A DNA stretch of 38,619 bases, taken from NCBI GenBank assembly GCA_017444985.1, contig JAFSVK010000123.1:1-38619 (forward strand), read 5' to 3'. Source of the stretch: Bacillota bacterium (GTDB lineage Bacteria; Bacillota; Clostridia; Lachnospirales; CAG-274). Below the pieces are notes generated by a model. The model was not told the origin of the DNA. It worked only from the letters and a program-made list of their open reading frames with translations, and did not search any database. The position numbers were made by a program, and so were the translations under genes. Positions 8,182-18,053 of the stretch are shown here, piece by piece; positions within the stretch are counted from its first letter, which is position 1; every line of letters begins with the position of its first letter.

Positions 8182-8210
8182 TTGTAATTATAAAGCTTTT
8201 ATTGTATAAT
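8182..8210 (+). promoter_or_regulatory. promoter of the large dockerin pectate-lyase gene
   Basis: TTGTAA (8182-8187) and TATAAT (8205-8210) are 17 bp apart. The leader contains TGGGG...CCCCCA (8225-8248), a hairpin just upstream of the ribosome site AAAGGAG. Confidence 0.7.
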
Positions 8211-8266
8211 CGTTACAAATATTTTTGGGGTACATAGAGGTGCCCCCATGCGAAAGGAGCGTATGT

Positions 8267-11200
8267 ATGAGAAAGAGATTATTGGCGACGATACTTGCTT
8301 TCACCATGGCTTTGGGTATAAACGTATATGCCCGCTACGATGTTGATACCTACAACTATCGTAAGACCACCGATTTGGAAGCTTCTATAGAAGAGGGCAA
8401 GATCACCGTTACCTGGCCTGCGGTAAATAAACAAGGGGAGCTTATAAACGCCAACCCCTTGCAGTCTAACTCAGCCTACGGAAATCCCACGGGAGGCTGG
8501 ACGGCACCTACTGCGGGTATGATAATAGGCTATCCCAATTGGCAGGCGGACGGTACCGTTAAGCCCAACAACGGAGATAAATCGGGTAATAACCCTATAT
8601 ACAGAGGTTTTGTAAGCGATGTTACGGACTATCCCGTAGCCATGCAAGACCCTAAAGATTCTTCTGTTATAGCTAAGGATGGCTATATAGATACTACGGT
8701 GGTTTCTGCGGACTATGCCTCCGCCTACCGTATCTATACCTCTACGGATAATGTAAACTGGAAGCTGGATCACGATATGACTACCGTGGATCACGGCAAA
8801 AAGTTTGCCCGTCCCAACGGTGACGGCACATATACCGCAGACAGACAGAACACCTTCTTCCTTGAAGACCAGTATGTGGAACAGTTGGTAGGTTCCTTTG
8901 AGGCGGATACCACCTACTATATAAAGGTGGTCGCTACCTGTGCCTCAAAGCTTACGGATAACTACAAAGAGTTTACCACCTCCATAAAAACAGAGGCGGC
9001 AAAGGTGCTTTATCCTGCCTTCCCTACGGTAGAGGGCAGCGGTATCTATGCCCAGGGCGGAAGAGGTACAGACGAAAAGCCGGGAGATGTTTATGTCGTT
9101 ACAAATCTTACCGACTCTGTTTCAGACCCTCAACCCGGTTCTCTTCGCTACGGTCTTTTGAGAAAGGACAGAGCGGACGGTAATTCTCTTTACCCCAGAA
9201 CAATAGTTTTTGCCGTAGACGGTGTTATAGATATAGACCCTACGGTATCAAAAAGCCAGAGAAGATTTAATGTAAACTCCAACACCACCATAGCGGGACA
9301 AACAGCTCCCGGAGAGGGTGTTACCATAAGGGGCGGTTCCGTTAAAATAGACGGAAGCGACATTATAGTAAGATACTTGAGAATAAACCTTGGAGAAGGT
9401 TATGACCAGGATGCGGCAACGGCAACGGGTGAAAACATCGTTGTGGATCACTGCTCTTTCATGTGGGGCGTTGACGAGTGCTTTACCGCAAAAGAGATAA
9501 TAAACTCAAGTATACAGTACAACATTATAGCTACAAGCTTGGGTTTCCCCGATAAAACAGGCTCAAACAACTCCGATGCGGAGATAGTTGCGGGAGAAAG
9601 CGAAGCAAAGCACGGTATGGGCTCCATACTTAACGGTTACAATGTTTCCTACACCCATAACCTTTGGGCAAACCACGGCACAAGAAATCCTCGTTTTGAA
9701 GGGGGATTTACATATAAAAATGTGACCTACGGCAACCTTATGGACTTTTCAAATAACGTCATATACAACTGGGGACATAACTCGGGCTACGGCGGTGAAA
9801 GAGGAAACGGCACCACCAATATGGTGGCAAACTACTACAAGCCCGGACCCAACACCCTTGAAAAGGCATACACAAGAATATTCGATGTTGACGGCAGCAC
9901 AAGCAAGTACTATGCTACGGGCAATGTTATGACATCAAGTTCCGATGTTACAAGCGACAACACTCAAGGTTTCTTTGAGTCCACCGCTTCCACCTTCCTT
10001 TCTTCCAAGGCTCAACTTCAAAATGTCTACACGGAAGAAAGTGCAAACGATGCTTACGAAAAGGTACTTTCAAATGTAGGAGCATCCTTTAGAAGAAATG
10101 CACAGGATGCACGCCTTGTTGAAGATGTAAGAAACGGTAAGGGACAAACCATAAACAACGAAAAGGAAGCAGGCGGTGTGATAGTAAGTGATTACGGTAT
10201 CTCCGCACCTGCAGACACCGACAAGGACGGTATGCCCGACAGCTGGGAGATCGCTCACGGTTTAGATCCTTCGGATGCAAGGGATGCGGGACTTATAGTT
10301 CGTGATGAAACAAAGTCCTACAACGGCTATTCAAATATAGAAGTTTATTGTAACGATATTTTGGGAGAGTGGAAAGAAAGTGACAACTCCGCTGTAAGAA
10401 GCGCCAACCCCACCGTAATACTTGAGGGTGTTGATATGCAGCAGGGTGGCTTACTTGTTCCCAAGGACAACAATATAGTACTTGAAATAGGTGAAAGTTA
10501 CCACGCTAAGGCAAGCGTAAGCGGAAGCAACTATGAAGTAAGAGTAAACGATACCGCAGTTTCAAAGGGTAGCCTTGATTTTACCCTTCCCGAAAGTCTT
10601 GCACCCGGTACCTACTACCTTACGGTGGTGGAGCATACCTCAAGAGGTGACGGCATATCCGAAAAGGTAAGATTTACCGCAGTTCCCAAGGGCTCTGTGG
10701 GAAATAACCTTGAAAACTTCGTATCAAACGATATAGGAAAGGTAAGATTTACGGGTAGTGACAACTACGATAGCGCAAACTCTACCCTTACACAGGTAGG
10801 CTCGGGTAGGATAGGTATACTTAACACCACAAGCACCTATGAAAAAGATGCCTTCCACTATGATTATACACAGGTAACGGGAGACTTTACATTCTCCGCA
10901 AGAATGGACAACCTTGCCAAACTTGACTATCTGCAAAAGTCGGGTCTTATGGTAAGAGGCTCCCTTTCACCCGAAAGTGAAATGTATATGGCCTCTCTCA
11001 CCTACATAAAGGGAGAGGACTACGAAGGCAGCGTTGATGTGGTGGGCTCTGCCATGAAGGCTAAGACTATACGCCCCGTAACAAGAACGGCAGACGGTGC
11101 CAATGCCATAGCAAGAAACAATATGTTGGGTATAGCTCAGGTAAGAGAAGGCTCCACACCTAACCACGGCTACGGCAAAATAGAAAGAAAGGGCAATACC

Positions 11201-11587
11201 ATAAACATATACGGCTCTTTAAACGGCACCGATTGGTATGAACTCTACACCTGGGAGTCTACACTTCCCGAAAAATGCTACATAGGTTTTGCCACCGATG
11301 CGGCTCAGGACTATATGGAGCTTAGCAGAATGAATGCCACACTTTTCTCCGAAATAGCTATAGAAGGCGCAATATCCAAGCCTCAGCTCATTTTGGGAGA
11401 TGTAAACAGCGACCTTTCCGTAGACTCAAAGGATGCCTCCTTGGTACTCCAACACTCCAGCGGTGCAGTACTCTTAGAAGGCGATGCCCTCACAGCGGGT
11501 GATGTAAACTTTGACTCATCGGTAGATTCAAAAGATGCTTCCCTTATACTCCAGTATACATCGGGCAGTATAACAAGTTTTAAATAA
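8267..11587 (+). CDS. large secreted pectate-lyase-like protein with C-terminal dockerin
   Basis: This 1106-residue protein has a signal peptide (1-22), a beta-sandwich/fibronectin-like region interrupted by an insert (about 35-245), and a pectate-lyase-like beta-helix (about 250-620). The helix has the marks YVVTNLTDS, GSLRYGL, TIAGQTAPGEGV and VVDHCSFMWGVDE of the PL1-related group. A Ca-binding DTDKDGMPDSWEIAHGLDP segment, a DUF1349-like jelly-roll (DFTFSARMDNL...SGLMVRG) and a dockerin pair (about 1045-1106; DVNSDLSVDSKDAS and DVNFDSSVDSKDAS) follow. It probably cleaves pectin outside the cell. The start ATG at 8267 follows AAAGGAG; the frame opens earlier, but the signal peptide fixes this start. 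The enzyme subfamily is not certain. Confidence 0.88.
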   Translation: MRKRLLATILAFTMALGINVYARYDVDTYNYRKTTDLEASIEEGKITVTWPAVNKQGELINANPLQSNSAYGNPTGGWTAPTAGMIIGYPNWQADGTVKPNNGDKSGNNPIYRGFVSDVTDYPVAMQDPKDSSVIAKDGYIDTTVVSADYASAYRIYTSTDNVNWKLDHDMTTVDHGKKFARPNGDGTYTADRQNTFFLEDQYVEQLVGSFEADTTYYIKVVATCASKLTDNYKEFTTSIKTEAAKVLYPAFPTVEGSGIYAQGGRGTDEKPGDVYVVTNLTDSVSDPQPGSLRYGLLRKDRADGNSLYPRTIVFAVDGVIDIDPTVSKSQRRFNVNSNTTIAGQTAPGEGVTIRGGSVKIDGSDIIVRYLRINLGEGYDQDAATATGENIVVDHCSFMWGVDECFTAKEIINSSIQYNIIATSLGFPDKTGSNNSDAEIVAGESEAKHGMGSILNGYNVSYTHNLWANHGTRNPRFEGGFTYKNVTYGNLMDFSNNVIYNWGHNSGYGGERGNGTTNMVANYYKPGPNTLEKAYTRIFDVDGSTSKYYATGNVMTSSSDVTSDNTQGFFESTASTFLSSKAQLQNVYTEESANDAYEKVLSNVGASFRRNAQDARLVEDVRNGKGQTINNEKEAGGVIVSDYGISAPADTDKDGMPDSWEIAHGLDPSDARDAGLIVRDETKSYNGYSNIEVYCNDILGEWKESDNSAVRSANPTVILEGVDMQQGGLLVPKDNNIVLEIGESYHAKASVSGSNYEVRVNDTAVSKGSLDFTLPESLAPGTYYLTVVEHTSRGDGISEKVRFTAVPKGSVGNNLENFVSNDIGKVRFTGSDNYDSANSTLTQVGSGRIGILNTTSTYEKDAFHYDYTQVTGDFTFSARMDNLAKLDYLQKSGLMVRGSLSPESEMYMASLTYIKGEDYEGSVDVVGSAMKAKTIRPVTRTADGANAIARNNMLGIAQVREGSTPNHGYGKIERKGNTINIYGSLNGTDWYELYTWESTLPEKCYIGFATDAAQDYMELSRMNATLFSEIAIEGAISKPQLILGDVNSDLSVDSKDASLVLQHSSGAVLLEGDALTAGDVNFDSSVDSKDASLILQYTSGSITSFK

Positions 11588-11596
11588 TGCACAAAG

Positions 11597-11622
11597 GGGC
11601 GTGAGGATCATGCCCCTTTTTT
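11597..11622 (+). terminator. terminator of the large dockerin gene
   Basis: GGGGCGTGA-gga-TCATGCCCC is followed by six T residues, 10 bp after the stop codon. Confidence 0.88.
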
Positions 11623-11660
11623 AGTATTTTTAGGCAGATAAAAAGGTATAAATAAAAGAC

Positions 11661-11700
11661 AAAAGCCACAATTGCTGTGTTTCAGCAAGATGTGGCTTTT
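11661..11700. terminator. second, symmetrical hairpin
   Basis: AAAAGCCACA and TGTGGCTTTT form a perfect 10-bp outer stem, and GCTG/CAGC forms an inner one. A or T runs flank both sides, so it could terminate in either direction as a back-up to 11597-11622, or be part of an RNA element. The remaining gap to 11810 shows only a small GTGTGC/GCACAC inverted repeat. Confidence 0.6.
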
Positions 11701-11809
11701 ACGTTGCAAAATCATTGTGCGAAAGATTATCTGTGTGCCGCACACAATTGCTTCATGGTACCCTTTTTAGGCAAAATACTTATAATACTCTATGTCGAGG
11801 TAAAAATTC

Positions 11810-11838
11810 TTGACAATACATTCATTTCATAATAAAAT
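11810..11838 (+). promoter_or_regulatory. promoter of the hslO-recA run
   Basis: TTGACA (11810-11815) and TAAAAT (11833-11838) are 17 bp apart, 30 bp before the hslO start codon. It is the only clear promoter before the eleven closely packed genes that follow. Confidence 0.8.
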
Positions 11839-11868
11839 TTATACAGAAATAACAGGAGATGAAAATAT

Positions 11869-12744
11869 ATGAGCGACAGCATATTAAGAGCTTCGGCGGC
11901 GGAGGGTAGTGTGAGGATATTTGTGGCAAATACCAAAAACCTGGTACAGGCGGCACGTATGGCACACGGTACCTCTCCCGTAATGACGGCGGCTTTGGGC
12001 AGAACACTTACGGCAGGGGCTATAATGGGCTCTATGCTTAAAAACGACAAAGATGTACTTACCATAAATATAAAAGGAGACGGTCCGGGGGGCGGTATAA
12101 CCGTAACGGCGGACAGTAGGGCAAATGTAAAGGGCTATGCCTATAACCCGGGGGCGGATCTGCCTCTTACGGAAAGAGGAAAGCTTGATGTACAGGGAGC
12201 TTTAGGCTACGGTACACTTACGGTCATAAAAGATTTGGGGCTTAAAGAACCTTACTGCGGACAGGTGCCTCTTCTCTCGGGAGAGATAGCGGAGGATATT
12301 ACCTACTACTTTGCAAAAAGCGAGCAGGTACCCTCGGCTGTGGCATTAGGCGTGCTTGTAGACAGAGACAGGTCTGTAAAACAGGCGGGAGGCTTTATAA
12401 TACAGATGATGCCGGGAGCTTCGGAGGAGATAATATCCACCCTTGAAGAAAGGCTTAAAAAGACAGACAGCATTACAAAGCTTCTTGAAAGCGGAAAGAC
12501 AAACGAGGATATTTTAAATCTTCTTGCAGAGGGCATGGAGCCTAAGATACTCAGCCAAATACCTACGGCATTCAAGTGCGATTGCTCAAAGGAGAGGGTG
12601 GAAAAGGCTCTTTTGACGATAGGTAAAAAAGAGATAGCCAAAATAATAGAAGAAACGGGGCAAACCACCCTTCATTGCCACTTCTGTAACAAAAACTACA
12701 CTTTTAACAAAGACGAGCTTTTAAATTTATTACAAAATGGATGA
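11869..12744 (+). CDS. hslO: redox-regulated chaperone Hsp33
   Basis: The 291-residue protein matches Hsp33: an N-terminal domain with GDGPGGGITVTAD (71-83), and the C-terminal zinc switch CDC (237-239) with CHFC (270-273). Under oxidative stress the zinc is released, disulfides form and the protein becomes a holdase. AACAGGAGATG provides the ribosome site. It starts the operon and overlaps phoH by 8 bp. Confidence 0.96.
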   Translation: MSDSILRASAAEGSVRIFVANTKNLVQAARMAHGTSPVMTAALGRTLTAGAIMGSMLKNDKDVLTINIKGDGPGGGITVTADSRANVKGYAYNPGADLPLTERGKLDVQGALGYGTLTVIKDLGLKEPYCGQVPLLSGEIAEDITYYFAKSEQVPSAVALGVLVDRDRSVKQAGGFIIQMMPGASEEIISTLEERLKKTDSITKLLESGKTNEDILNLLAEGMEPKILSQIPTAFKCDCSKERVEKALLTIGKKEIAKIIEETGQTTLHCHFCNKNYTFNKDELLNLLQNG

Positions 12745-13705
12745 AATTAAATTAAGCATACCTACGGATATAATATCGGAAATATTCGGAGAATTTGATA
12801 AAAACATAAAAAATATAGAGCAAAATTTCGATGTAAGCATTATAAACAGGGGAGATATGGTCATGGTAAAGGGCAGTGATGCAGAAAAAGCCAAAACCGC
12901 CATAGACGCCCTTGTGAATGTGGTTAGAAACGGTCAAAGCCTTGACGAACAGAATGTAAACTTTATTATAAACGAAGTTTCGGAGGACAAAGAGGCTTTT
13001 GAAAATTCTTTTGAGGGAGTGAATAACGACCTTATCTGCCTTACGGCTATGGGAAAGCCCTTAAGACCCAAAACCTTCGGTCAAAAAAAATACATTGATG
13101 CCATAAGGAACAACTCTGTAATATTCGGTGTGGGGCCTGCGGGTACGGGAAAGACCTACCTTGCCATGGCTATGGCTATAACGGCTTTTAAAAACAGTGA
13201 AGTAAGCAGGATAATACTTACAAGACCCGCTATAGAGGCAGGGGAAAACTTAGGCTTTTTGCCGGGAGACCTTCAACAGAAGGTAGACCCTTATTTACGC
13301 CCTCTATATGATGCCCTGTATGAGATATTGGGAGCGGAGAGCTTTAATAAAAATATGGAAAGAGGCCTTATAGAGGTGGCGCCCCTTGCCTATATGAGAG
13401 GCCGTACCTTGGATAATTCCTTCATAGTTTTGGATGAGGCGCAAAATACCACCTCGGCGCAGATGAAAATGTTTCTTACAAGAATAGGTTTCGGCTCCAA
13501 AGCGGTCATAACGGGTGATGACACCCAGATAGATCTGCCTGCGGGGAAAAAGTCGGGACTTGTGGAGGCTACATCCATATTGAAGGGCATAGAAGGTATA
13601 AGCCTTTGCAAGCTGACAAATAAGGATGTTGTAAGACATCCCCTTGTAAAGAAGATCATAAATGCTTACGAAAGTTACGAGAATAGAAAGAAGCAAGCAA
13701 AATGA
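12737..13705 (+). CDS. phoH: PhoH-family ATPase
   Basis: The 322-residue protein has an N-terminal KH-like region, P-loop GPAGTGKT (133-140) and Walker B FIVLDEAQN, followed by ITGDDTQIDLP. PhoH/PhoL proteins are RNA-linked ATPases usually found next to ybeY, as here. The start overlaps the end of hslO and has no clear ribosome site, so translation is probably coupled. It overlaps ybeY by an ATGA. Confidence 0.95.
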   Translation: MDEIKLSIPTDIISEIFGEFDKNIKNIEQNFDVSIINRGDMVMVKGSDAEKAKTAIDALVNVVRNGQSLDEQNVNFIINEVSEDKEAFENSFEGVNNDLICLTAMGKPLRPKTFGQKKYIDAIRNNSVIFGVGPAGTGKTYLAMAMAITAFKNSEVSRIILTRPAIEAGENLGFLPGDLQQKVDPYLRPLYDALYEILGAESFNKNMERGLIEVAPLAYMRGRTLDNSFIVLDEAQNTTSAQMKMFLTRIGFGSKAVITGDDTQIDLPAGKKSGLVEATSILKGIEGISLCKLTNKDVVRHPLVKKIINAYESYENRKKQAK

Positions 13706-14151
13706 TAATATTCGAAAACGAAACGGATATAGATATAGATGAAGAACTTGTAGATGCCGTTACAAAACAGGTGATGGCTTATGAGGGTATAGAAAACGAG
13801 TTTGAAGTAAGTGTTACGGTCACGGACCCCGACACGGTACATGGCCTTAACAAAAAATACAGAGATACCGACAGAACCACCGATGTACTTTCTTTTCCTT
13901 TAAATGAAAGAGAGGATATTTTATCTTTGGATAAGTCCGAAAAGCTGTATTTGGGGGATATTGTACTTAACGGAGAAAAGGTGGTATCCCAAGCAGAGGA
14001 GTACTGCCACAGCCTTAAAAGGGAAACAGCCTTTCTTACAGCTCACAGTATGTTGCATCTTTTAGGCTACGATCACATGGTAAAGGAAGAAGAAACCGTA
14101 ATGTTTGCAAAACAGGAAGAGATCCTTACTATCATGGGTATAACAAGATGA
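13702..14151 (+). CDS. ybeY: endoribonuclease / rRNA maturation factor YbeY
   Basis: The 149-residue protein carries the metal-binding HSMLHLLGYDH motif (H115, H119, H125). YbeY takes part in 16S rRNA 3'-end maturation and ribosome quality control. It overlaps phoH and cdd by ATGA junctions. The phoH-ybeY-cdd order is common in Firmicutes; dgkA and era, which often accompany it, are absent. Confidence 0.96.
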   Translation: MIIFENETDIDIDEELVDAVTKQVMAYEGIENEFEVSVTVTDPDTVHGLNKKYRDTDRTTDVLSFPLNEREDILSLDKSEKLYLGDIVLNGEKVVSQAEEYCHSLKRETAFLTAHSMLHLLGYDHMVKEEETVMFAKQEEILTIMGITR

Positions 14152-14537
14152 CGGATAAAGAATTGTATATTTTGGCAAAAAAAGCAAGAGACTATTCCTA
14201 CAGTCCCTATTCCGGTTTTAAAGTAGGCTCTGCCATAGAAACGGACAAGGGAGTATATACGGGCACCAACATTGAAAATGCCTCCTACCCCGTAACTGTA
14301 TGCGCAGAGCGGGTGGCGATATTCAATGCCGTAAGCAAGGGAGACAGAAACATAGTTAAAATAGCTGTAGCCTCAAGCGGAGATAAGTTAACGCCTCCTT
14401 GCGGTATGTGTTTGCAAGTCATAAGTGAGCTGGCTCCCAAGGCAAAAATAATATTGGGGCAGGGCGAGGATGATATAAAGGTATACGACATTAAGGATCT
14501 TCTGCCTATGGCTTTTTCATTGGAGGACAAGAAATGA
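14148..14537 (+). CDS. cdd: cytidine deaminase
   Basis: The 129-residue homotetrameric-type enzyme converts cytidine and deoxycytidine to uridine forms. The zinc site is complete: CAE (C52, E54) and PCGMC (C85, C88). FKVGSAI and TGTNIENASYPVTVCAER are typical. It overlaps its neighbours on both sides by four bases. Confidence 0.96.
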   Translation: MTDKELYILAKKARDYSYSPYSGFKVGSAIETDKGVYTGTNIENASYPVTVCAERVAIFNAVSKGDRNIVKIAVASSGDKLTPPCGMCLQVISELAPKAKIILGQGEDDIKVYDIKDLLPMAFSLEDKK

Positions 14538-15304
14538 GAAATGCGCTTATAACAGGAGCAAGTTCGGGTATAGGGGAACATATAGCCTACATACTTGCCT
14601 CAAGAGGGTACAACCTTATAATAGTATCAAGGAGCAAAGAAAAGCTTTCTCGTGTAAAACAGTATGTTACAAACAGATACGGTGTTAAGGTGAAGTGCGT
14701 GGCTACCGACCTTTCCGTGGAAGCCAATTGCTATAAACTATACGAGCTTACAAAAAATATGGACCCCGAAATACTTATAAACAATGCGGGTTTCGGTGTT
14801 TACGGCAATTTTTCGGAGTCAAGCCTTGAAGAAGAACTTAATATGATAGACCTTAACGTAAAGGCGGTGCACATCCTTACAAAGCTGTATCTTGCGGATA
14901 TGTTGAAGGAAAACAGAGGTCACATTTTAAATGTTGCCTCCATAGCGGGCTTTGCGGCAGGACCTCTTATGTCGGGATATTACGCATCCAAAAACTATGT
15001 TTACAGACTTACCCTTGCCATAAGGGAAGAGGTCAAAAAACAAAACAAGGATGTAAAAATATGTACCCTATGCCCCGGACCTACGGACACGCTTTTTAAC
15101 GAAAGGGCAAAGGTAAGCTTTGCTTTTGGCAGTCTTGATGCCCGTTTTGTGGCAGAAAAGGGTATAGAAGGTCTTTTTGAGGACAAGGCGGTCATAGTGC
15201 CCGGAGTATTTTTTAAGATAACGGCTTTTCTTGAAAAATATTTTCCCGACAGGCTCGTGGCGAAGGTCGCCTATCTTGCTCAGAGAAAAAAGAAGGCAAA
15301 ATAA
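14534..15304 (+). CDS. short-chain dehydrogenase/reductase
   Basis: The 256-residue protein is a classical SDR: cofactor motif TGASSGIG (7-14), NNAG (83-86), and catalytic S136, Y149 and K153 (YYASK). R33 after the second strand favours NADP(H). The C-terminal extension with KITAFLEKYFPDRLVAKVAY resembles the DltE/YqjQ-like membrane-associated SDR group. The substrate cannot be told from sequence. It overlaps cdd by an ATGA and ends one base before cinA. Confidence 0.9.
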   Translation: MRNALITGASSGIGEHIAYILASRGYNLIIVSRSKEKLSRVKQYVTNRYGVKVKCVATDLSVEANCYKLYELTKNMDPEILINNAGFGVYGNFSESSLEEELNMIDLNVKAVHILTKLYLADMLKENRGHILNVASIAGFAAGPLMSGYYASKNYVYRLTLAIREEVKKQNKDVKICTLCPGPTDTLFNERAKVSFAFGSLDARFVAEKGIEGLFEDKAVIVPGVFFKITAFLEKYFPDRLVAKVAYLAQRKKKAK

Positions 15305-15305
15305 T

Positions 15306-16052
15306 ATGAAAATATTAACTGAGTCCAATTTATTGGACAATGAAAGGTATATTATAATAATCAAGGAGTTGTCCTTTAAGAGTTCCGACAGCGATACCCT
15401 TCATAAGCTGCGGGAGCTTGGGGTTATTCCTTCGGTCACCGAAACTAACGTGGGGAAGGCTGCCTTTGCTTCTGTTTCCCTCGGAGCAAAGGCGGGTGAC
15501 CGTTATAAGTGCGTTGAGCTTTTAAAGCCCCTTCTTGAAAAAATGTGTTCCCTTTTGGGGGAATGCATTTTGGAAGAGAAGGAATACAGCCTTGAAGACT
15601 ACATCATGGAAAAACTTGTGCATAAAAATATGCGTATTTCCACGGCGGAAAGCTGTACGGGAGGAAAGGTGGCGGCAAAGCTTATAAACTACCCCGGAGC
15701 CTCAAACTGTATAGATTGCGGTTTCGTGACCTACTCCAACGAGGCTAAGGAAAAGTACTTGAATGTAAGTCGCGACACCCTTGAAAAATACGGTGCGGTA
15801 AGCAGCCAAACGGCCTTGGAGATGGCTGAAGGTGTTGCAAGGCAAGCAAATGCTCATGTGGGCATATCCACCACAGGCATAGCGGGACCCTCGGGAGGTA
15901 CTTCCCAAAAGCCTGTAGGTCTTGTGTATGTGGGTATATATATAGAAGGGAAAAGCTACTTTAAAAAACTTTTGCTTAAAGGAGAGAGAAATGTGGTAAG
16001 AGATAATGCCACAAGGGAGGCTCTTTTATTTTTAGCGGAAAAATTGCAATAA
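15306..16052 (+). CDS. cinA: CinA C-terminal-type nicotinamide-nucleotide amidase, lacking the N-terminal domain
   Basis: The 248-residue protein has the CinA C-terminal amidase domain (about 95-245; TAESCTGG at 113-120 and [12 protein letters not shown]), which deamidates NMN. Before it lies a short region like the CinA linker domain (about 50-90). The N-terminal ~170-residue COG1058 pyrophosphatase domain of full CinA is missing; residues 1-50 do not look like it. The start is the ATG at 15306. The frame opens earlier inside the SDR gene, but that part reads as shadow. The cinA-recA order is typical of Firmicutes. Confidence 0.9.
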   Translation: MKILTESNLLDNERYIIIIKELSFKSSDSDTLHKLRELGVIPSVTETNVGKAAFASVSLGAKAGDRYKCVELLKPLLEKMCSLLGECILEEKEYSLEDYIMEKLVHKNMRISTAESCTGGKVAAKLINYPGASNCIDCGFVTYSNEAKEKYLNVSRDTLEKYGAVSSQTALEMAEGVARQANAHVGISTTGIAGPSGGTSQKPVGLVYVGIYIEGKSYFKKLLLKGERNVVRDNATREALLFLAEKLQ

Positions 16053-16065
16053 ACGGAGGAAGAAA

Positions 16066-17187
16066 ATGGCAGCAAAACACTCAAAAGCTACACTTGAACA
16101 AAATCTTGAAAAGGGAAAGGAAAAATCCCTGGGAGATGCCATAAGCTACATAGAAAAGACCTTTGGAAAAGGTGCTATTATGAAACTGGGAGATACGGAA
16201 AAGAACGAGGCTATACCCTCATTTCCCACAGGCTCTTTAGGTCTTGATATTGCTCTTGGTATAGGCGGTGTGCCTAAGGGTAGAGTAGTGGAGATATACG
16301 GACCCGAGAGCAGCGGTAAGACAACCCTTACTCTTCACATTATAGCGGAGGTGCAAAAGGCGGGAGGCATTGCCGCCTTTATAGATGCCGAGCACGCTCT
16401 CGACCCTATATATGCGGGAAATTTGGGAGTAAATACGGATGAGCTCTATGTTTCACAGCCCGATGACGGTGAGCAGGCTCTTGAAATAGCGGAAACTATG
16501 GTGCGTTCGGGGGCTATAGATATTGTGGTAATAGACTCTGTTGCGGCTCTTGTACCCCGTGCGGAAATAGAGGGAGAAATGGGTTCTTCTCAAATGGCAC
16601 TCCAGGCAAGACTTATGAGCCAGGCATTGAGAAAGCTTACCCCCGTTACTTCAAAAAGCAATTGTACCGTTATATTTATAAATCAGTTAAGAGAAAAGAT
16701 AGGTGTTATGTTCGGTAATCCCGAGGTAACAACAGGCGGTAAATCTCTTAAGTTCTATGCTTCCGTCAGATTGGACGTAAGAAGAGGCGACCCCGTAAAA
16801 GACGGTACTGAGATAGTGGGTAACCGTACAAGGGTAAAGGTAGTTAAAAACAAGGTGGCGCCTCCCTTTAAAAATGCGGAGTTTGACATAATGTTCGGTA
16901 CGGGTATAAACCATTTGGGAGAAGTTCTTGACATAGGTGCCGAACTTGATATAATACAAAAAGGCGGTGCTTGGTACAGCTACGGCGAGGACAAGATAGG
17001 TCAGGGAAGAGATAAGGCTGTAGCCTTCCTTAAAGAAAACCCCGATATCGCCCTTGAAGTTGAAAACAGAATAAGGGAGCACTACGGTATGCCTGCATTA
17101 ACGGAGCAGACAGGCGAAGAAAACAAAAGCGAAGAATCTTTGGAAACAACAGCCGATACCGAAGTGTTGACGGAAAATGAAGAATAA
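16066..17187 (+). CDS. recA: recombinase RecA
   Basis: The 373-residue RecA has Walker [10 protein letters not shown] (79-87), the [11 protein letters not shown] and [20 protein letters not shown]-type loops (here with VTTGG), and an acidic C-terminal tail. It drives strand exchange and LexA/SOS cleavage. CGGAGGAAGAAA precedes the ATG. It is 13 bp after cinA and overlaps the EamA gene by 11 bp. No LexA-like operator is obvious directly upstream because the gene is inside an operon. Confidence 0.98.
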   Translation: MAAKHSKATLEQNLEKGKEKSLGDAISYIEKTFGKGAIMKLGDTEKNEAIPSFPTGSLGLDIALGIGGVPKGRVVEIYGPESSGKTTLTLHIIAEVQKAGGIAAFIDAEHALDPIYAGNLGVNTDELYVSQPDDGEQALEIAETMVRSGAIDIVVIDSVAALVPRAEIEGEMGSSQMALQARLMSQALRKLTPVTSKSNCTVIFINQLREKIGVMFGNPEVTTGGKSLKFYASVRLDVRRGDPVKDGTEIVGNRTRVKVVKNKVAPPFKNAEFDIMFGTGINHLGEVLDIGAELDIIQKGGAWYSYGEDKIGQGRDKAVAFLKENPDIALEVENRIREHYGMPALTEQTGEENKSEESLETTADTEVLTENEE

Positions 17188-18040
17188 AAATAACAAGCAA
17201 AAGGCCATATTTTATATCATAATATCGGCTTTTTGCTTTGCTGTTATGAACTGTTGCGTAAAGCTTGCGGGAGATCTTCCTACGGGGCAGAAAAGCTTCT
17301 ACAGAAATCTCGTGGCGGTTTTCGTAGCGCTTTTTACCATAATCAAAAACAAAACGGGCTTCAACTACAAAATAAAGGATCTGCCTTTGTTTATAGTAAG
17401 GGCATCGGCGGGGACTATGGGTATATTGGGTAACTTTTACGCCATAGACCACATGCCCGTGGCAAATGCCTCTATGCTCAATAAAATGTCTCCCTTTTTT
17501 GCGGTGATATTTTCCTTCCTTTTTCTTAAGGAAAGACCTAAGCTTTATCAGGTGTTGGGTATATTTGTGGCGTTTTTGGGGGCTATGTTTATAATAAAGC
17601 CGGGAGGAGATTTCGGCGATGTTATGCCTGCATTGGTGGGCTTTTGCGGAGGTATGGGCGCAGGTTGCGCATATACGGCAGTCAGAGCCTTGGGAGAAAG
17701 AGGCGTAAAGGGTTCCCTTATAGTGCTGTTCTTCTCGGTTTTCAGCTGTTTGGCTGTTCTGCCACTCATGCTTATAGACAATAAGCCCATGAGCCTTTGG
17801 CAACTTGCGGCACTGCTGGGTGCGGGTGTTGCCGCTACGGGAGGTCAGTTTTCAATAACGGCAGCCTATGCCAATGCACCTGCAAAGGAAATAAGTGTTT
17901 TTGATTACACACAGATAATATTTGCCACTGTATTAGGCTTTATACTTTTTGCGGAGATCCCCGATGTATACAGCTTTATAGGCTATGGTATAATATGTTC
18001 GGTGTCGGTATTCTTCTTTTTAAAGAGTAAAAACGAATAG
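17177..18040 (+). CDS. EamA-family (DMT superfamily) transporter
   Basis: The 287-residue protein has about ten hydrophobic segments in two repeated EamA halves ([34 protein letters not shown]), the plan of drug/metabolite exporters. The substrate cannot be assigned. It overlaps the end of recA by 11 bp and so belongs to the same transcript. Confidence 0.92.
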   Translation: MKNKNNKQKAIFYIIISAFCFAVMNCCVKLAGDLPTGQKSFYRNLVAVFVALFTIIKNKTGFNYKIKDLPLFIVRASAGTMGILGNFYAIDHMPVANASMLNKMSPFFAVIFSFLFLKERPKLYQVLGIFVAFLGAMFIIKPGGDFGDVMPALVGFCGGMGAGCAYTAVRALGERGVKGSLIVLFFSVFSCLAVLPLMLIDNKPMSLWQLAALLGAGVAATGGQFSITAAYANAPAKEISVFDYTQIIFATVLGFILFAEIPDVYSFIGYGIICSVSVFFFLKSKNE

Positions 18041-18053
18041 GAGGAAAAAAACA

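Noticed and set aside
17030-17803. 257-codon frame antisense to recA and the EamA gene
   Set aside because: His/Tyr/Arg-rich shadow composition and no start signal. It spans two real genes.
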